Source: Citrobacter arsenatis
GTDB lineage: Bacteria; Pseudomonadota; Gammaproteobacteria; Enterobacterales; Enterobacteriaceae
DNA: 64,000 nucleotides
Reading direction: 5' to 3'
NCBI RefSeq assembly: GCF_004353845.1
Contig: NZ_CP037864.1
Span: 1,736,001-1,800,000 of the forward strand
The notes below the pieces were generated by a model. The model was not told where the DNA came from. It made no database searches and saw only the letters and a list, made by a program, of their open reading frames with translations. The translations under genes were made by a program, and so were the position numbers. Shown here one piece after another: positions 26,093-35,076 of this stretch; positions within the stretch are counted from its first letter, which is position 1, and each line of letters begins with the position of its first letter.

Positions 26093-27190
26093 ATGCGTCG
26101 ACTTTTTCTCTGTGCTATTTCACTTGCGCTATTTTCCACTTATGCCGCTGCGGTAAAGGTGGAGGTGCTGCAAACCAAACTCGATCACCCGTGGTCACTG
26201 GCTTTTTTACCCGATAATCGCGGTATGCTCATTACGCTCAAAGGTGGTCAGCTTCGACTCTGGCAGCCTGGGAAGGGGATTTCCGACCCACTGACCGGCG
26301 TGCCCAAAGTCTGGGCAAATGGTCAGGGGGGATTGCTTGATGTGGCGTTAGCACCGGATTTTGCACAATCCCGCCGGGTGTGGCTGAGCTTTGCTGAATC
26401 CGATAGCGAAGGCAAAGCCGGTACGGCGGTAGGTTACGGGCGCCTGAGCGACGATCTCAAACATCTGCAAGGGTTCCAGACCGTTTTTCGCCAACAGCCA
26501 AAGCTTTCCACCGGAAACCATTTTGGCGGACGTATGGTATTTGATGGTAATGGCTATCTGTTTATCGGCCTTGGTGAGAATAATCAGCGGGCCAGCGCGC
26601 AGGATCTGGATAAGCTGCAAGGTAAGGTCGTACGACTGACCGATGAGGGAAAAATTCCGCCGGATAATCCGTTTGTGGGTAAGACGGGGGAGCGGGCAGA
26701 GATTTGGTCATATGGTATTCGCAATCCACAGGGGATGGCGATGAATCCCTGGAGCGATATACTGTGGCTCAATGAGCATGGTCCGCGCGGGGGCGATGAA
26801 ATCAATATCCCCGAGAAAGGCAAAAACTACGGCTGGCCGATCGCGACCTGGGGCGTTAACTACAGCGGTCTTAAAATTCCCGAAGCAAAAGGTCAAATTG
26901 TTGCTGGCACCGAGCAACCCATCTTTTACTGGGAAAAGTCACCGGCGGTCAGCGGAATGGCTTTTTATAATAGCGATACCTTTCCACAGTGGCGACAGAA
27001 GTTGTTCATCGGCGCGTTGAAAGATAAAGCGGTGATCGTGCTGAATGTTAAAGGGAATGCCGTCAGCGAAGATAGTCGTCTGTTGCAGGAAAGAGGGCAG
27101 CGGATCCGCGATGTACGCGTCGGACCAGACGGTTATTTATATGTGTTAACCGACGAGTCCGACGGGGAATTACTGAAAGTGAGTCCCTGA
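26093..27190 (+). CDS. yliI: Soluble aldose sugar dehydrogenase YliI (PQQ-dependent)
   Basis: A 365-residue periplasmic beta-propeller dehydrogenase oxidising aldose sugars with pyrroloquinoline quinone. It has a Sec signal peptide (MRRLFLCAISLALFSTYAAA) and the sGDH family signatures HPWSLAFLP, GNHFGGRMVFDGNGYLFIGLGE, WSYGIRNPQGMA and NEHGPRGGDEIN, the last two lining the PQQ/calcium site. AAGGAGG lies 6 bp before the ATG. Slightly shorter than E. coli YliI. It converges with gstB (5 bp between stops). Confidence 0.93.
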   Translation: MRRLFLCAISLALFSTYAAAVKVEVLQTKLDHPWSLAFLPDNRGMLITLKGGQLRLWQPGKGISDPLTGVPKVWANGQGGLLDVALAPDFAQSRRVWLSFAESDSEGKAGTAVGYGRLSDDLKHLQGFQTVFRQQPKLSTGNHFGGRMVFDGNGYLFIGLGENNQRASAQDLDKLQGKVVRLTDEGKIPPDNPFVGKTGERAEIWSYGIRNPQGMAMNPWSDILWLNEHGPRGGDEINIPEKGKNYGWPIATWGVNYSGLKIPEAKGQIVAGTEQPIFYWEKSPAVSGMAFYNSDTFPQWRQKLFIGALKDKAVIVLNVKGNAVSEDSRLLQERGQRIRDVRVGPDGYLYVLTDESDGELLKVSP

Positions 27191-27195
27191 TCTGG

Positions 27196-27822
27196 TTAGC
27201 TGACCGGGATCATCACGACTTTTTGAAACGCCGGACGCTCGGTCAGTTGTTGATACCAGCGCTCCAGATGTGGGCGCGGAGTCCAGGTCAGGCCAACGTT
27301 GAACAGGTTATAGATGAACGGCGCAACGGCGATATCGGCAGTGCCAAACTCAGCCCCAGAGAACCAGGACTGATGCGCCAGCGCATTGTCCAGAATGGCA
27401 AACAGGTTGTCGCAAACCTGAGTACCCGCCTCAATGGCCGCCATATCGCGACTCTCGGCAGGGGTTCTGACCAGACCAAATAAGATAACCCGATGCGCAG
27501 GGCTCAGCGTTTGGTTCGCCCAGTCCATCCATTTTTCACCGATGGCCCGTGCGGCCGGGGCGTCAATCCACAAACGTTTTTGTCCGTATTGAGCCGCCAG
27601 ATAGCGGACAATAGTGTTAGATTCCCACAATACAACGTCCGTTTCATCATCGCGTAGTAGCGGGACCAGTCCGTTCGGATTCAGAGCCAGATAGTCGGCA
27701 TCGCGATTACCGCCATGCTGTCCGCCCGCCAGAATTTGTTTATACGGCAGTTCCAGTTCTTCGAGCGTCCACAATACTTTTTTTACGTTGGTCGAGTTAT
27801 TGCGACCCCACAGTGTAATCAT
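27196..27822 (-). CDS. gstB: Glutathione S-transferase GstB (YliJ)
   Basis: A 208-residue cytosolic glutathione S-transferase. The N-terminal thioredoxin-like domain (residues 1-80) starts MITLWGRNNSTNVKKVLWTLEEL, where the Ser/Asn region is the thiol-activating site, and contains ESNTIVRYLA, the glutathione gamma-Glu contact. The C-terminal helical domain follows. The E. coli ortholog acts on bromoacetate and iodoacetate. Its promoter must lie in the 329-bp space shared with dacC. Confidence 0.93.
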   Translation of the reverse strand: MITLWGRNNSTNVKKVLWTLEELELPYKQILAGGQHGGNRDADYLALNPNGLVPLLRDDETDVVLWESNTIVRYLAAQYGQKRLWIDAPAARAIGEKWMDWANQTLSPAHRVILFGLVRTPAESRDMAAIEAGTQVCDNLFAILDNALAHQSWFSGAEFGTADIAVAPFIYNLFNVGLTWTPRPHLERWYQQLTERPAFQKVVMIPVS

Positions 27823-28151
27823 AGTAACCCCGCAAATTAATTGAGCAGCTTTCTGGCTGCAGATGCCATCTGACTAGCTCACATGGTGGGGTAAAGCCAA
27901 TATTTACGCAACAAAGTCTAAAAAAATCGTGCCAGGAGCAGCGCAGCGCGACGTTATTGCATAAACTTTAAAAACTTTACCAACTTACGGTTTCTTTAAG
28001 CTCGTTAGTGCGTTATTACTCACCGCACTTATTTTACACGTCATCCATCAGTCCTTTTCTGCATGGGTTGGCCGAGATCGCTTGGCCGGTTTTGTGTAAA
28101 CACGGTGTGGTATGACGTGGTTTTTTTGGAATGGATACTCGGGTGGCATTT
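27823..28151. promoter_or_regulatory. Intergenic region between divergent gstB and dacC
   Basis: A 329-bp region with no credible gene. It should hold the promoters of both genes. It is AT-rich from 27890 to 28040; I see no clear operator palindrome. Confidence 0.5.
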
Positions 28152-29354
28152 ATGACGCAATACTTCTCTTCACTTCGCAGCTTTGCTGCAGGTTCTGCAC
28201 TCTTAATCCTTTTGGCACCGACCGTACAGGCGGCGGAGCAACCCACTGCACCACCGAGCGTGGACGCGCGCGCGTGGATCCTGATGGATTACGCTAGCGG
28301 CAAGGTGCTGGCGGAAGGTAATGCTGATGAGAAACTTGATCCCGCCAGTCTGACGAAGATCATGACCAGCTATGTGGTCGGTCAGGCGCTGAAGGCCGGA
28401 AAAATTAACCTCAATGATATGGTCACCGTGGGCAAAGATGCCTGGGCAACCGGTAACCCGGCCCTGCGCGGTTCGTCGGTTATGTTCCTCAAGCCCGGCG
28501 ATCAGGTTGCGGTGTCCGACCTGAACAAAGGCGTTATTATCCAGTCTGGTAACGATGCCTGTATCGCACTCGCTGATTACGTTGCCGGTAGTCAGGAATC
28601 CTTCATCGGTCTGATGAACGGCTATGCGAAAAAACTGGGACTGACCAATACCACTTTCCAGACGGTGCATGGCCTGGATGCGGCAGGACAGTTCAGTACC
28701 GCACGTGATATGGCGTTACTTGGTAAGGCGCTAATCCACGATGTTCCGGAAGAGTACGCTATCCACAAAGAGAAAGAATTTACCTTTAATAAAATCCGCC
28801 AGCCGAACCGCAACCGTTTGTTGTGGAGCACCAATCTGAACGTGGACGGTATGAAAACCGGGACCACTGCCGGGGCGGGATACAACCTGGTGGCTTCTGC
28901 GACCCAGGGCGACATGCGCCTGATCTCCGTGGTGCTGGGAGCGAAAACCGACCGCATTCGCTTTAATGAGTCCGAAAAGCTGCTGACCTGGGGCTTCCGC
29001 TTCTTTGAAACCGTTACGCCGATCAAACCGGATGCTACTTTCGTGACCCAGCGCGTCTGGTTTGGCGATAAGAGCGAAGTTAATTTGGGTGCCGGGGAAG
29101 CGGGTTCGGTGACCATTCCGCGTGGTCAGCTCAAAAACCTGAAGGCCAGCTTTACGCTCACCGAACCACAGTTAACCGCGCCGCTGAAGAAAGGTCAGGT
29201 TGTGGGCACTATCGACTTCCAGTTGAACGGGAAATCCATCGAGCAGCGTCCGCTGATGGTGATGGAGGCCGTGGAAGAGGGTGGATTCTTTAGCCGCATG
29301 TGGGACTTTGTGATGATGAAATTCCACCAGTGGTTTGGTGGCTGGTTCTCGTAA
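28152..29354 (+). CDS. dacC: D-alanyl-D-alanine carboxypeptidase DacC (PBP6)
   Basis: A 400-residue penicillin-binding protein trimming the terminal D-Ala from peptidoglycan stem peptides. It has a signal peptide (cleavage near VQA-AEQ), the three active-site motifs SLTK (nucleophile Ser near residue 66), SGN and KTG, and the PBP5-type beta-rich C-terminal domain. An amphipathic C-terminal helix (WDFVMMKFHQWFGGWF) anchors it to the outer face of the inner membrane. Start 28152 gives the E. coli length. Confidence 0.95.
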   Translation: MTQYFSSLRSFAAGSALLILLAPTVQAAEQPTAPPSVDARAWILMDYASGKVLAEGNADEKLDPASLTKIMTSYVVGQALKAGKINLNDMVTVGKDAWATGNPALRGSSVMFLKPGDQVAVSDLNKGVIIQSGNDACIALADYVAGSQESFIGLMNGYAKKLGLTNTTFQTVHGLDAAGQFSTARDMALLGKALIHDVPEEYAIHKEKEFTFNKIRQPNRNRLLWSTNLNVDGMKTGTTAGAGYNLVASATQGDMRLISVVLGAKTDRIRFNESEKLLTWGFRFFETVTPIKPDATFVTQRVWFGDKSEVNLGAGEAGSVTIPRGQLKNLKASFTLTEPQLTAPLKKGQVVGTIDFQLNGKSIEQRPLMVMEAVEEGGFFSRMWDFVMMKFHQWFGGWFS

Positions 29355-29364
29355 TCTTTGCGTT

Positions 29365-29392
29365 TGCCGGACGGTGTTATCGCCGTCCGGCA
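29365..29392. repeat. REP-like hairpin between dacC and deoR
   Basis: TGCCGGACGG and CCGTCCGGCA form a near-perfect stem around a short loop between the convergent genes dacC and deoR. It probably ends or stabilises both transcripts. Confidence 0.7.
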
Positions 29393-29399
29393 GTATCTC

Positions 29400-30158
29400 T
29401 TAATACATCAGCTTTATGCGTTGCGCCTTCGCATACTCAACAAACGCCTCGTCAGGGCGACTGTCGCTGATGATGGTATCAAAGCGTTTTATTTCCCCCA
29501 TCCTTGCAGGACGTACCTTACCAAATTTGCTGTGATCGACCACCAGCACGTGGTGCTGCGCCATTGACATCGCCCAGTGTTTCACCGGCAGCTCTTCCAG
29601 GTTAAAACAGGTCGCGCCTTTCTCAATATGCACGCCTGCCGCGGAATAAAAAGCGATATCCGGACACAAGTTGTTTAGCGTTTCCTGGAAATCGAGCGGT
29701 TTGAAAATGGCGTTGCTGGCATGGAATTCGCCACCACACAGAATGACGCGGCACTGCGGTTTTTCCTGCAGCACCAGAAACGTATTCAGCGAGTAGCAGA
29801 TTGCGGTGAAAGGCAATTCATTGTCGATAGCCTCAATGATCCACGGCGTGGTGGTACCACAGTCGAAAAAGATGGTCTGATGCGCCTGCACGAGGCTTGC
29901 CGCCTGCTGGGCGGCACGGCGTTTTTCATCAACCAGACGGGATTTTTGATCGCTGATTAAATAGTGATTGGCGCTGCGGGGTTCCAGAACAATATAGCCC
30001 CCGAGCAGGACGACAGGCGCATCGTTATTATTCAGGTCGCGACGAATGGTCATTTCGGATACGCCCAGCAGCGTCGCGGCTTCTTTGAGGTGCAGTTTAT
30101 CGCTGCGTTTCAGCGCCTGCAGTAATTGACCAATACGCTCGTCGCGTCGAGTTTCCAT
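29400..30158 (-). CDS. deoR: Deoxyribose operon repressor DeoR
   Basis: A 252-residue DeoR-family repressor that controls deoCABD and tsx in response to deoxyribose-5-phosphate. HTH at about residues 22-44 (LHLKEAATLLGVSEMTIRRDLN); the sensor domain has the phosphosugar-binding signature FFDCGTTTPWIIEA. The deo genes themselves are not in this window. Monocistronic. Confidence 0.95.
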   Translation of the reverse strand: METRRDERIGQLLQALKRSDKLHLKEAATLLGVSEMTIRRDLNNNDAPVVLLGGYIVLEPRSANHYLISDQKSRLVDEKRRAAQQAASLVQAHQTIFFDCGTTTPWIIEAIDNELPFTAICYSLNTFLVLQEKPQCRVILCGGEFHASNAIFKPLDFQETLNNLCPDIAFYSAAGVHIEKGATCFNLEELPVKHWAMSMAQHHVLVVDHSKFGKVRPARMGEIKRFDTIISDSRPDEAFVEYAKAQRIKLMY

Positions 30159-30222
30159 AGTTCCCCTGGAGAGTAAAATAAGTGCTCTGTGCCGCGCTTA
30201 ATACTACTCTTTTTACCGTGGG

Positions 30223-30831
30223 TTAGTCACGTACCCAACCTTTACGGATAGGTAGAGCAAAGCAGGCGCGATAGCAATTTTGCAAGCCAAGATACAAGGG
30301 CGCGCCAAACCGTTGCCAGATCATCTGGGCGCTCAGGCAGCCAATCAGTCCGGCGAGTAATCCTCCCAGCATATCCAGAGGCCAATGTACGCCAAGGTAG
30401 ACCCGCGACCAGGCAATCGCCACGGCAACGACCATTAACAGAGCGCCCGTCCACAGGCGATGCCAGAACAGGAAAGCAAGGGCAAAGGTAAAAATAACCG
30501 TACCGTGATCGCTCGGGAAAGAGTCATCCGCCGCATGATGCAGGAAGTTGTAACCGATGTGGTCTACAAACGGACGATCGTGGGGGAACAGATGCCCCAT
30601 CAGCCATGAAATCGTCAGCCCGACGATGAGGGCAAGCGCCATTTTGATGACCAACTGACGCTGAAGAGTAACCTGGGCGCGCGGTCCCCAAAGCCAGAGC
30701 ACAACGGCTAACAGCGGCACGATGCTAATCAAGTCTTTGGCAATAAAAATCGCCAGCGATATCATCCATTGCGCAGAGTCCGGCGTGGCATTGATGAGAT
30801 AAAAAAGTGAGTTGTTCAGATTTTCCAGCAT
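30223..30831 (-). CDS. ybjG: Undecaprenyl pyrophosphate phosphatase YbjG (PAP2 family)
   Basis: A 202-residue inner-membrane phosphatase recycling undecaprenyl pyrophosphate for cell wall synthesis; overproduction in E. coli gives bacitracin resistance. The three PAP2 acid-phosphatase motifs are present: K-X6-RP-like (PHDRPF), PSDH (SFPSDHGT) and SRVYLGVHWPLD with the catalytic His. About five membrane helices. Start 30831 (MLENLNNSLF) matches E. coli; upstream Met codons are rejected. Confidence 0.93.
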   Translation of the reverse strand: MLENLNNSLFYLINATPDSAQWMISLAIFIAKDLISIVPLLAVVLWLWGPRAQVTLQRQLVIKMALALIVGLTISWLMGHLFPHDRPFVDHIGYNFLHHAADDSFPSDHGTVIFTFALAFLFWHRLWTGALLMVVAVAIAWSRVYLGVHWPLDMLGGLLAGLIGCLSAQMIWQRFGAPLYLGLQNCYRACFALPIRKGWVRD

Positions 30832-31128
30832 AACATCCAGACTCAGTGTAATCGTTAAAAGGCCCATAGGGGGGAGAGCATAAAATTGCTTTCACGGAAT
30901 AAAAAGCGGTCTTGTCTTATTTGTCTGCTAAATGACTATTTTTAAGACAGTTAATGAGACTTATTGAGCATGATAGCGGCCTCAACTTAAATTAACCTTA
31001 AAGCAAAATGTTCTTGAGCAAATGAGTGTAAAAATGTGCGCATTTTGCTTTCAAATCACATAATTCACTATCACCAGTACGGCGCATTTATTACACTTTG
31101 CGCGATTTTTCTATAGTTAAGAGATTGC

Positions 31129-32361
31129 ATGCAGAACCGTTTATCTTCAGGCGCCCGTTTGGGGCGTCAGGCATTACTTTTCCCTCTCTGTCTGGTGCTT
31201 TACGAATTCTCTACTTATATCGGCAACGATATGATCCAGCCCGGAATGTTGGCGGTGGTGGAGCAATATAACGCCGGATTAGATTGGGTACCCACATCGA
31301 TGACCGCCTATCTTGCTGGCGGCATGTTTTTGCAGTGGTTGCTAGGACCGCTGTCGGATCGTATTGGACGCCGCCCGGTGATGTTAACCGGTGTGCTGTG
31401 GTTCATTGTGACCTGCCTTGCAACCCTGCTTGCGCAGAATATTGAGCAATTTACCTTCCTGCGTTTTTTACAAGGGATAAGCCTGTGCTTTATTGGCGCT
31501 GTGGGTTACGCCGCAATTCAGGAATCTTTTGAAGAAGCGGTGTGTATAAAAATAACCGCGTTGATGGCAAACGTCGCGCTGATTGCGCCGCTGCTGGGAC
31601 CGTTAGTCGGCGCTGCCTGGGTGCATGTTCTGCCGTGGGAAGGGATGTTTATCCTGTTTGCTGCGCTTGCCGCCATCTCATTTTTGGGTCTGCAACGCGC
31701 GATGCCGGAAACGGCAACCCGACTTGGCGAAAAGCTGTCTATTAAAGAGTTGGGCAAAGATTACAAGCTGGTGCTGAGAAACGTACGCTTCGTGGCTGGC
31801 GCGCTGGCACTGGGATTTGTCAGCCTGCCGTTACTGGCGTGGATTGCGCAGTCGCCGATTATCATCATTAGCGGTGAACATCTCAGCAGCTATGAATATG
31901 GCCTGTTGCAGGTGCCGATTTTTGGCGCGCTGATTGCCGGTAACCTGGTGCTGGCGCGCCTGACTTCACGAAAAACTGTACGTTCGCTGATTATCATGGG
32001 CGGCTGGCCAATTGCCGTCGGGCTGATCGTTGCCGCTGCGGCTACGGTGGTGTCATCTCATGCTTATCTCTGGATGACGGCGGGTTTAAGCATCTATGCG
32101 TTTGGTATTGGCGTGGCGAATGCGGGATTGGTTCGTCTGACGCTGTTCGCCAGTGAAATGAGTAAAGGTACGGTTTCTGCAGCCATGGGTATGTTGCAGA
32201 TGCTGATTTTTACCGTTGGTATCGAGCTGAGTAAACACGCTTATCTGCTGGGCGGGAACGGCTTGTTTAGCCTGTTCAATCTGGCAAGTGGTGTACTGTG
32301 GCTGATTCTGATGGTTATCTTCCTGAGAGATAAACGGGTAGGGGATTCACGGGAAGGCTAA
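31129..32361 (+). CDS. mdfA: Multidrug efflux pump MdfA (Cmr)
   Basis: A 410-residue, 12-helix major facilitator drug/proton antiporter exporting chloramphenicol, quaternary ammonium compounds and other drugs. The two acidic residues of helix 1 needed for proton-drug coupling, Glu26 and Asp34, are at the same positions as in E. coli (YEFSTYIGND). Motif A (GPLSDRIGRRPVML) follows helix 2. Full length, so probably functional. The 297-bp upstream region separates it from the divergent ybjG. Confidence 0.95.
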   Translation: MQNRLSSGARLGRQALLFPLCLVLYEFSTYIGNDMIQPGMLAVVEQYNAGLDWVPTSMTAYLAGGMFLQWLLGPLSDRIGRRPVMLTGVLWFIVTCLATLLAQNIEQFTFLRFLQGISLCFIGAVGYAAIQESFEEAVCIKITALMANVALIAPLLGPLVGAAWVHVLPWEGMFILFAALAAISFLGLQRAMPETATRLGEKLSIKELGKDYKLVLRNVRFVAGALALGFVSLPLLAWIAQSPIIIISGEHLSSYEYGLLQVPIFGALIAGNLVLARLTSRKTVRSLIIMGGWPIAVGLIVAAAATVVSSHAYLWMTAGLSIYAFGIGVANAGLVRLTLFASEMSKGTVSAAMGMLQMLIFTVGIELSKHAYLLGGNGLFSLFNLASGVLWLILMVIFLRDKRVGDSREG

Positions 32362-32442
32362 GGCCCGGTTGTCTGCAATCCAGTTCAGTTCAGCATAATT
32401 ATCCCGGTAAGTTCATCATTATGCTGATAAGGGAATCACGCG

Positions 32443-32522
32443 GTAGGCCGGATAAGCGCAGCGCCATCCGGCAGCCTGTCGCAGATTGCCGGATGACGGC
32501 GTAAACGCCTTATTCGGCCTAA
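32443..32522. repeat. REP pair between mdfA and ybjH
   Basis: Palindromes at 32443-32473 (GTAGGCCGGATAAGCG ... CATCCGGCA) and 32486-32522 (TTGCCGGATGACGGCG ... TTATTCGGCCTAA), between convergent genes. Confidence 0.85.
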
Positions 32523-32578
32523 CGCTTGCTAAAGCGCTTAACTGATCAGTATTACGGTTGTCCGGACCTGGCAATAAC

Positions 32579-32860
32579 TTAGTGGTGATCGTCAATCTGG
32601 TGTTCGATAACCATCCCTTCCCCGACGCTGGCAACATGTCGCGCATAAGGATGTGCGCGATAAACCGGAGCCGGGGCAGGCGCCGGAGCAACATACACTG
32701 TTTGCGGCGCGGTCGTCACGCTGACCGCCTGCGGAACGCTGACGGAAGAGGGCACTACCACCACCTTGTAACCGCTGGGTACATCAACGGTAACGCTTTG
32801 CGCAAATGCTGTTCCTGCAAAACCCAGCAACAATGTCGCCATCAGTATACTTTTCTTCAT
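32579..32860 (-). CDS. ybjH: YbjH, small periplasmic protein of unknown function
   Basis: A 93-residue protein with a Sec signal peptide (MKKSILMATLLLGFAGTAFA-Q) and a Val/Pro/Ala-rich mature part (VPSGYKVVVVPSSVSVPQAV, APAPAPAPV) ending in a His-rich tail (HQIDDHH). The tail could bind metal, but no function is established. Start 32860 has GAGCGGA upstream and a proper signal peptide; the further ATG at 32884 would spoil it. Confidence 0.88.
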   Translation of the reverse strand: MKKSILMATLLLGFAGTAFAQSVTVDVPSGYKVVVVPSSVSVPQAVSVTTAPQTVYVAPAPAPAPVYRAHPYARHVASVGEGMVIEHQIDDHH

Positions 32861-32967
32861 AATCCGCTCGCCTGAAATATTCACCGGAAGTAATAATCCA
32901 GTGGGTTAATTTGAGGCGGATTATGAATAGATCATGCCAGCATTTTGTTGCCGTCTGTGCTGAGGCA

Positions 32968-33783
32968 TTAATGTGTAAACGGTGCTTCATTCCTTAACAC
33001 GCGGTCGATAATATCCAGCACGCCCTCTTCATTGTTCGACCCCGCGCGATATTTCGCCGCCTGGATAACCGGCTCATGGGCGTTGGCCATTGCAAAACTA
33101 AAACCCGCCTGACGCAGCATCTCAATATCATTTCCGCCATCGCCAAACACAACAACCTCATCGTCGGTAATATTCCAGCGTTGTTGTAACAGGCGCAGAC
33201 CGTTTGCCTTATGAACACCAGGAATAATTAAATCGATGCTGCCGTAGCCGGTATGCACCGGAACCATAATGTCGCCAATGGCTTCATGGAGGTCAGCCTG
33301 TACCTGTGGGATACGATCATCGGAAATATTCAGCCCGAATTTGAAGAATATGTCGTTGAGGTTGTAAAAATTATCAACAAATTCAAGACGATGATAATAC
33401 ATGGCAGAAACAGCTTTATGCTCATCGCTGTACTGTTTCAGGGTATAGGCGCTGTTTTTACCGCAGGCGATAATGTCGATGTCCGTGCGGGTTAGCAGAT
33501 GCTCCACGATGGCCTGAAAATCATCTTTCGCCAGCTCGCCGTTAAAAACATCTTCTCCTTCACTGACTACCCATCCACCGTTTTCGGCAACAAAGGAGAT
33601 TTCTCCGGCCAGTTCGGGGAAAAAGGAGATGAGCTGGTAATACTGGTTGCCGCTGGCGACGACAAAGCGGATCCCCTGTTCTTTCATCTGGCGGTATTGC
33701 GCCATAAAGCGCTCATGGTTATAGGTTTTTTGGTCGCTTAAAAATGTGCCGTCCATGTCGACCGCAATTAATTTGATACGCAT
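32968..33783 (-). CDS. ybjI: YbjI, HAD-IIB phosphatase (FMN/sugar phosphate)
   Basis: A 271-residue Cof-type HAD phosphatase, paralog of YbiV; the E. coli enzyme dephosphorylates FMN and erythrose-4-phosphate. Motif I DMDGTF (residues 9-14), SGNQYYQL segment, and motif IV GDGGNDIEM. Its start codon overlaps the ybjJ stop by one base, so it is translationally coupled to the upstream MFS transporter ybjJ. Confidence 0.93.
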   Translation of the reverse strand: MRIKLIAVDMDGTFLSDQKTYNHERFMAQYRQMKEQGIRFVVASGNQYYQLISFFPELAGEISFVAENGGWVVSEGEDVFNGELAKDDFQAIVEHLLTRTDIDIIACGKNSAYTLKQYSDEHKAVSAMYYHRLEFVDNFYNLNDIFFKFGLNISDDRIPQVQADLHEAIGDIMVPVHTGYGSIDLIIPGVHKANGLRLLQQRWNITDDEVVVFGDGGNDIEMLRQAGFSFAMANAHEPVIQAAKYRAGSNNEEGVLDIIDRVLRNEAPFTH

Positions 33784-34991
33784 TAGCTGTTCTCCATCAC
33801 AGTGGTATTTTTGAGATCCGGTTTTGCCACCGCTTTCGCGACGATGGCGGCGACAAGCACCAGCGCCAACACTACCAGCATAGCGCTGCGCAGGCCGTAG
33901 TGTTCACCCAGGTAGCCCAGCAGCGGCGGCCCTACCAGAAACGCCAGATAGCCGGTCGTTGCGACAACGCTGACGCGGGTTGGCGCATCGGGGCCGGTGT
34001 CGCTGGCGGCTGAAATGGTCAACGGGAATCCGAGCGATGCGCCGAGTCCCCACAGAATAACGGATACGCCCGCCATCCAGGAGCTGTCGACAAAAATAAT
34101 CAGGCTAATCCCGAGTGCGCCCATCAGCGCACTGGCACGCACCACCGCGACGCGGCTGTAGCGGTCAATGAACCAACCGCCGGTAAATCGTCCAACGGTC
34201 ATACCCAGCGTAAATCCGGCATAAATCAGCGAGCCTGATGTCGGGCTAAATCCATGTCCATCCACCATTAACAGCGGAAGCCAGTCGTTGGCGGAACCTT
34301 CAGCAAATGCCATCGCCAGTACCACGACGCCAATTAGCAATAGCTGGATATCGCGATAAAAAGGCAACCCTTTTTCGCCGGAATGAGTTCCGTCAGCGGC
34401 ATTTTTACCCGTGCCGTCAGGAATTGCTTTGATAGCGATAAATATAGGGGTGATAGCAACCATCGCCGCCAACAGAATATGTGCGGTTGCCGGGACGCTA
34501 AAAGCCGTAAGCATCATTCCTACGCCGGCCCCCGCCAGCGTTCCCAGGCTGTAAAAACCGTGCATCATCGGCAGTACGGTTTTATTCATTTCGCGCTCAA
34601 CTGCCGCACCTTCGACGTTGATGGCGACCTCTGCCGCACCAAAGCTGGCGCCAAACACGCCCAGGCCAAACGCGAAAAGCCAGGCGGAATGCAGCCAGAG
34701 CGCCGCGCTGAGGATTGCCATTCCGAGGACTGCGCAAGACATAGTGGTGCGGATCACTTTACGTGTGCCAAATCGTTTCACCAGCCAGGCCGAACAAAGA
34801 ATGCCACTCATCGAACCGATAGAGAGTCCAAACAGTACCGCGCCCATTTCGGCGGTAGAGATGGAGAGAATATCTCTGATGGCAGGGGTACGCGTTGCCC
34901 AGGAGGCCATTAATAATCCTGGTAAAAAGAAGAACGTGAACAGCGCCCAGGTACGACGTCTTAAGGCTTTGCGTGATGAGATGCCAGTCAT
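33783..34991 (-). CDS. ybjJ: YbjJ, major facilitator superfamily transporter
   Basis: A 402-residue, 12-helix MFS protein of the fucose-permease-like subgroup; substrate unknown. Paired helices and the motif-A-like loop (AWLVKRFGTRKVIR) are visible. It is the first gene of ybjJ-ybjI and is divergent from the TetR gene rcdA. A near-perfect palindrome (35037-35056) between them makes RcdA control of both likely. Confidence 0.9.
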   Translation of the reverse strand: MTGISSRKALRRRTWALFTFFFLPGLLMASWATRTPAIRDILSISTAEMGAVLFGLSIGSMSGILCSAWLVKRFGTRKVIRTTMSCAVLGMAILSAALWLHSAWLFAFGLGVFGASFGAAEVAINVEGAAVEREMNKTVLPMMHGFYSLGTLAGAGVGMMLTAFSVPATAHILLAAMVAITPIFIAIKAIPDGTGKNAADGTHSGEKGLPFYRDIQLLLIGVVVLAMAFAEGSANDWLPLLMVDGHGFSPTSGSLIYAGFTLGMTVGRFTGGWFIDRYSRVAVVRASALMGALGISLIIFVDSSWMAGVSVILWGLGASLGFPLTISAASDTGPDAPTRVSVVATTGYLAFLVGPPLLGYLGEHYGLRSAMLVVLALVLVAAIVAKAVAKPDLKNTTVMENS

Positions 34992-35036
34992 GAATTCGAG
35001 CCAAAGAAAAGAGGAAAGAAGACAACATTAGCAAGG

Positions 35037-35056
35037 TTGTGTACATTTGTACACAA
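35037..35056. promoter_or_regulatory. Palindromic operator between ybjJ and rcdA
   Basis: TTGTGTACA-TT-TGTACACAA: perfect 9-bp arms around a 2-bp centre, 45 bp upstream of ybjJ and 20 bp upstream of the rcdA start. Size and place fit a TetR-family operator for autoregulation by RcdA and for control of ybjJ-ybjI. Confidence 0.65.
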
Positions 35057-35076
35057 ATGCAAGAAGAGGTAATGCA

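Noticed and set aside
34383..34913. 176-residue plus-strand frame in ybjJ
   Set aside because: Antisense shadow of the ybjJ membrane protein gene.
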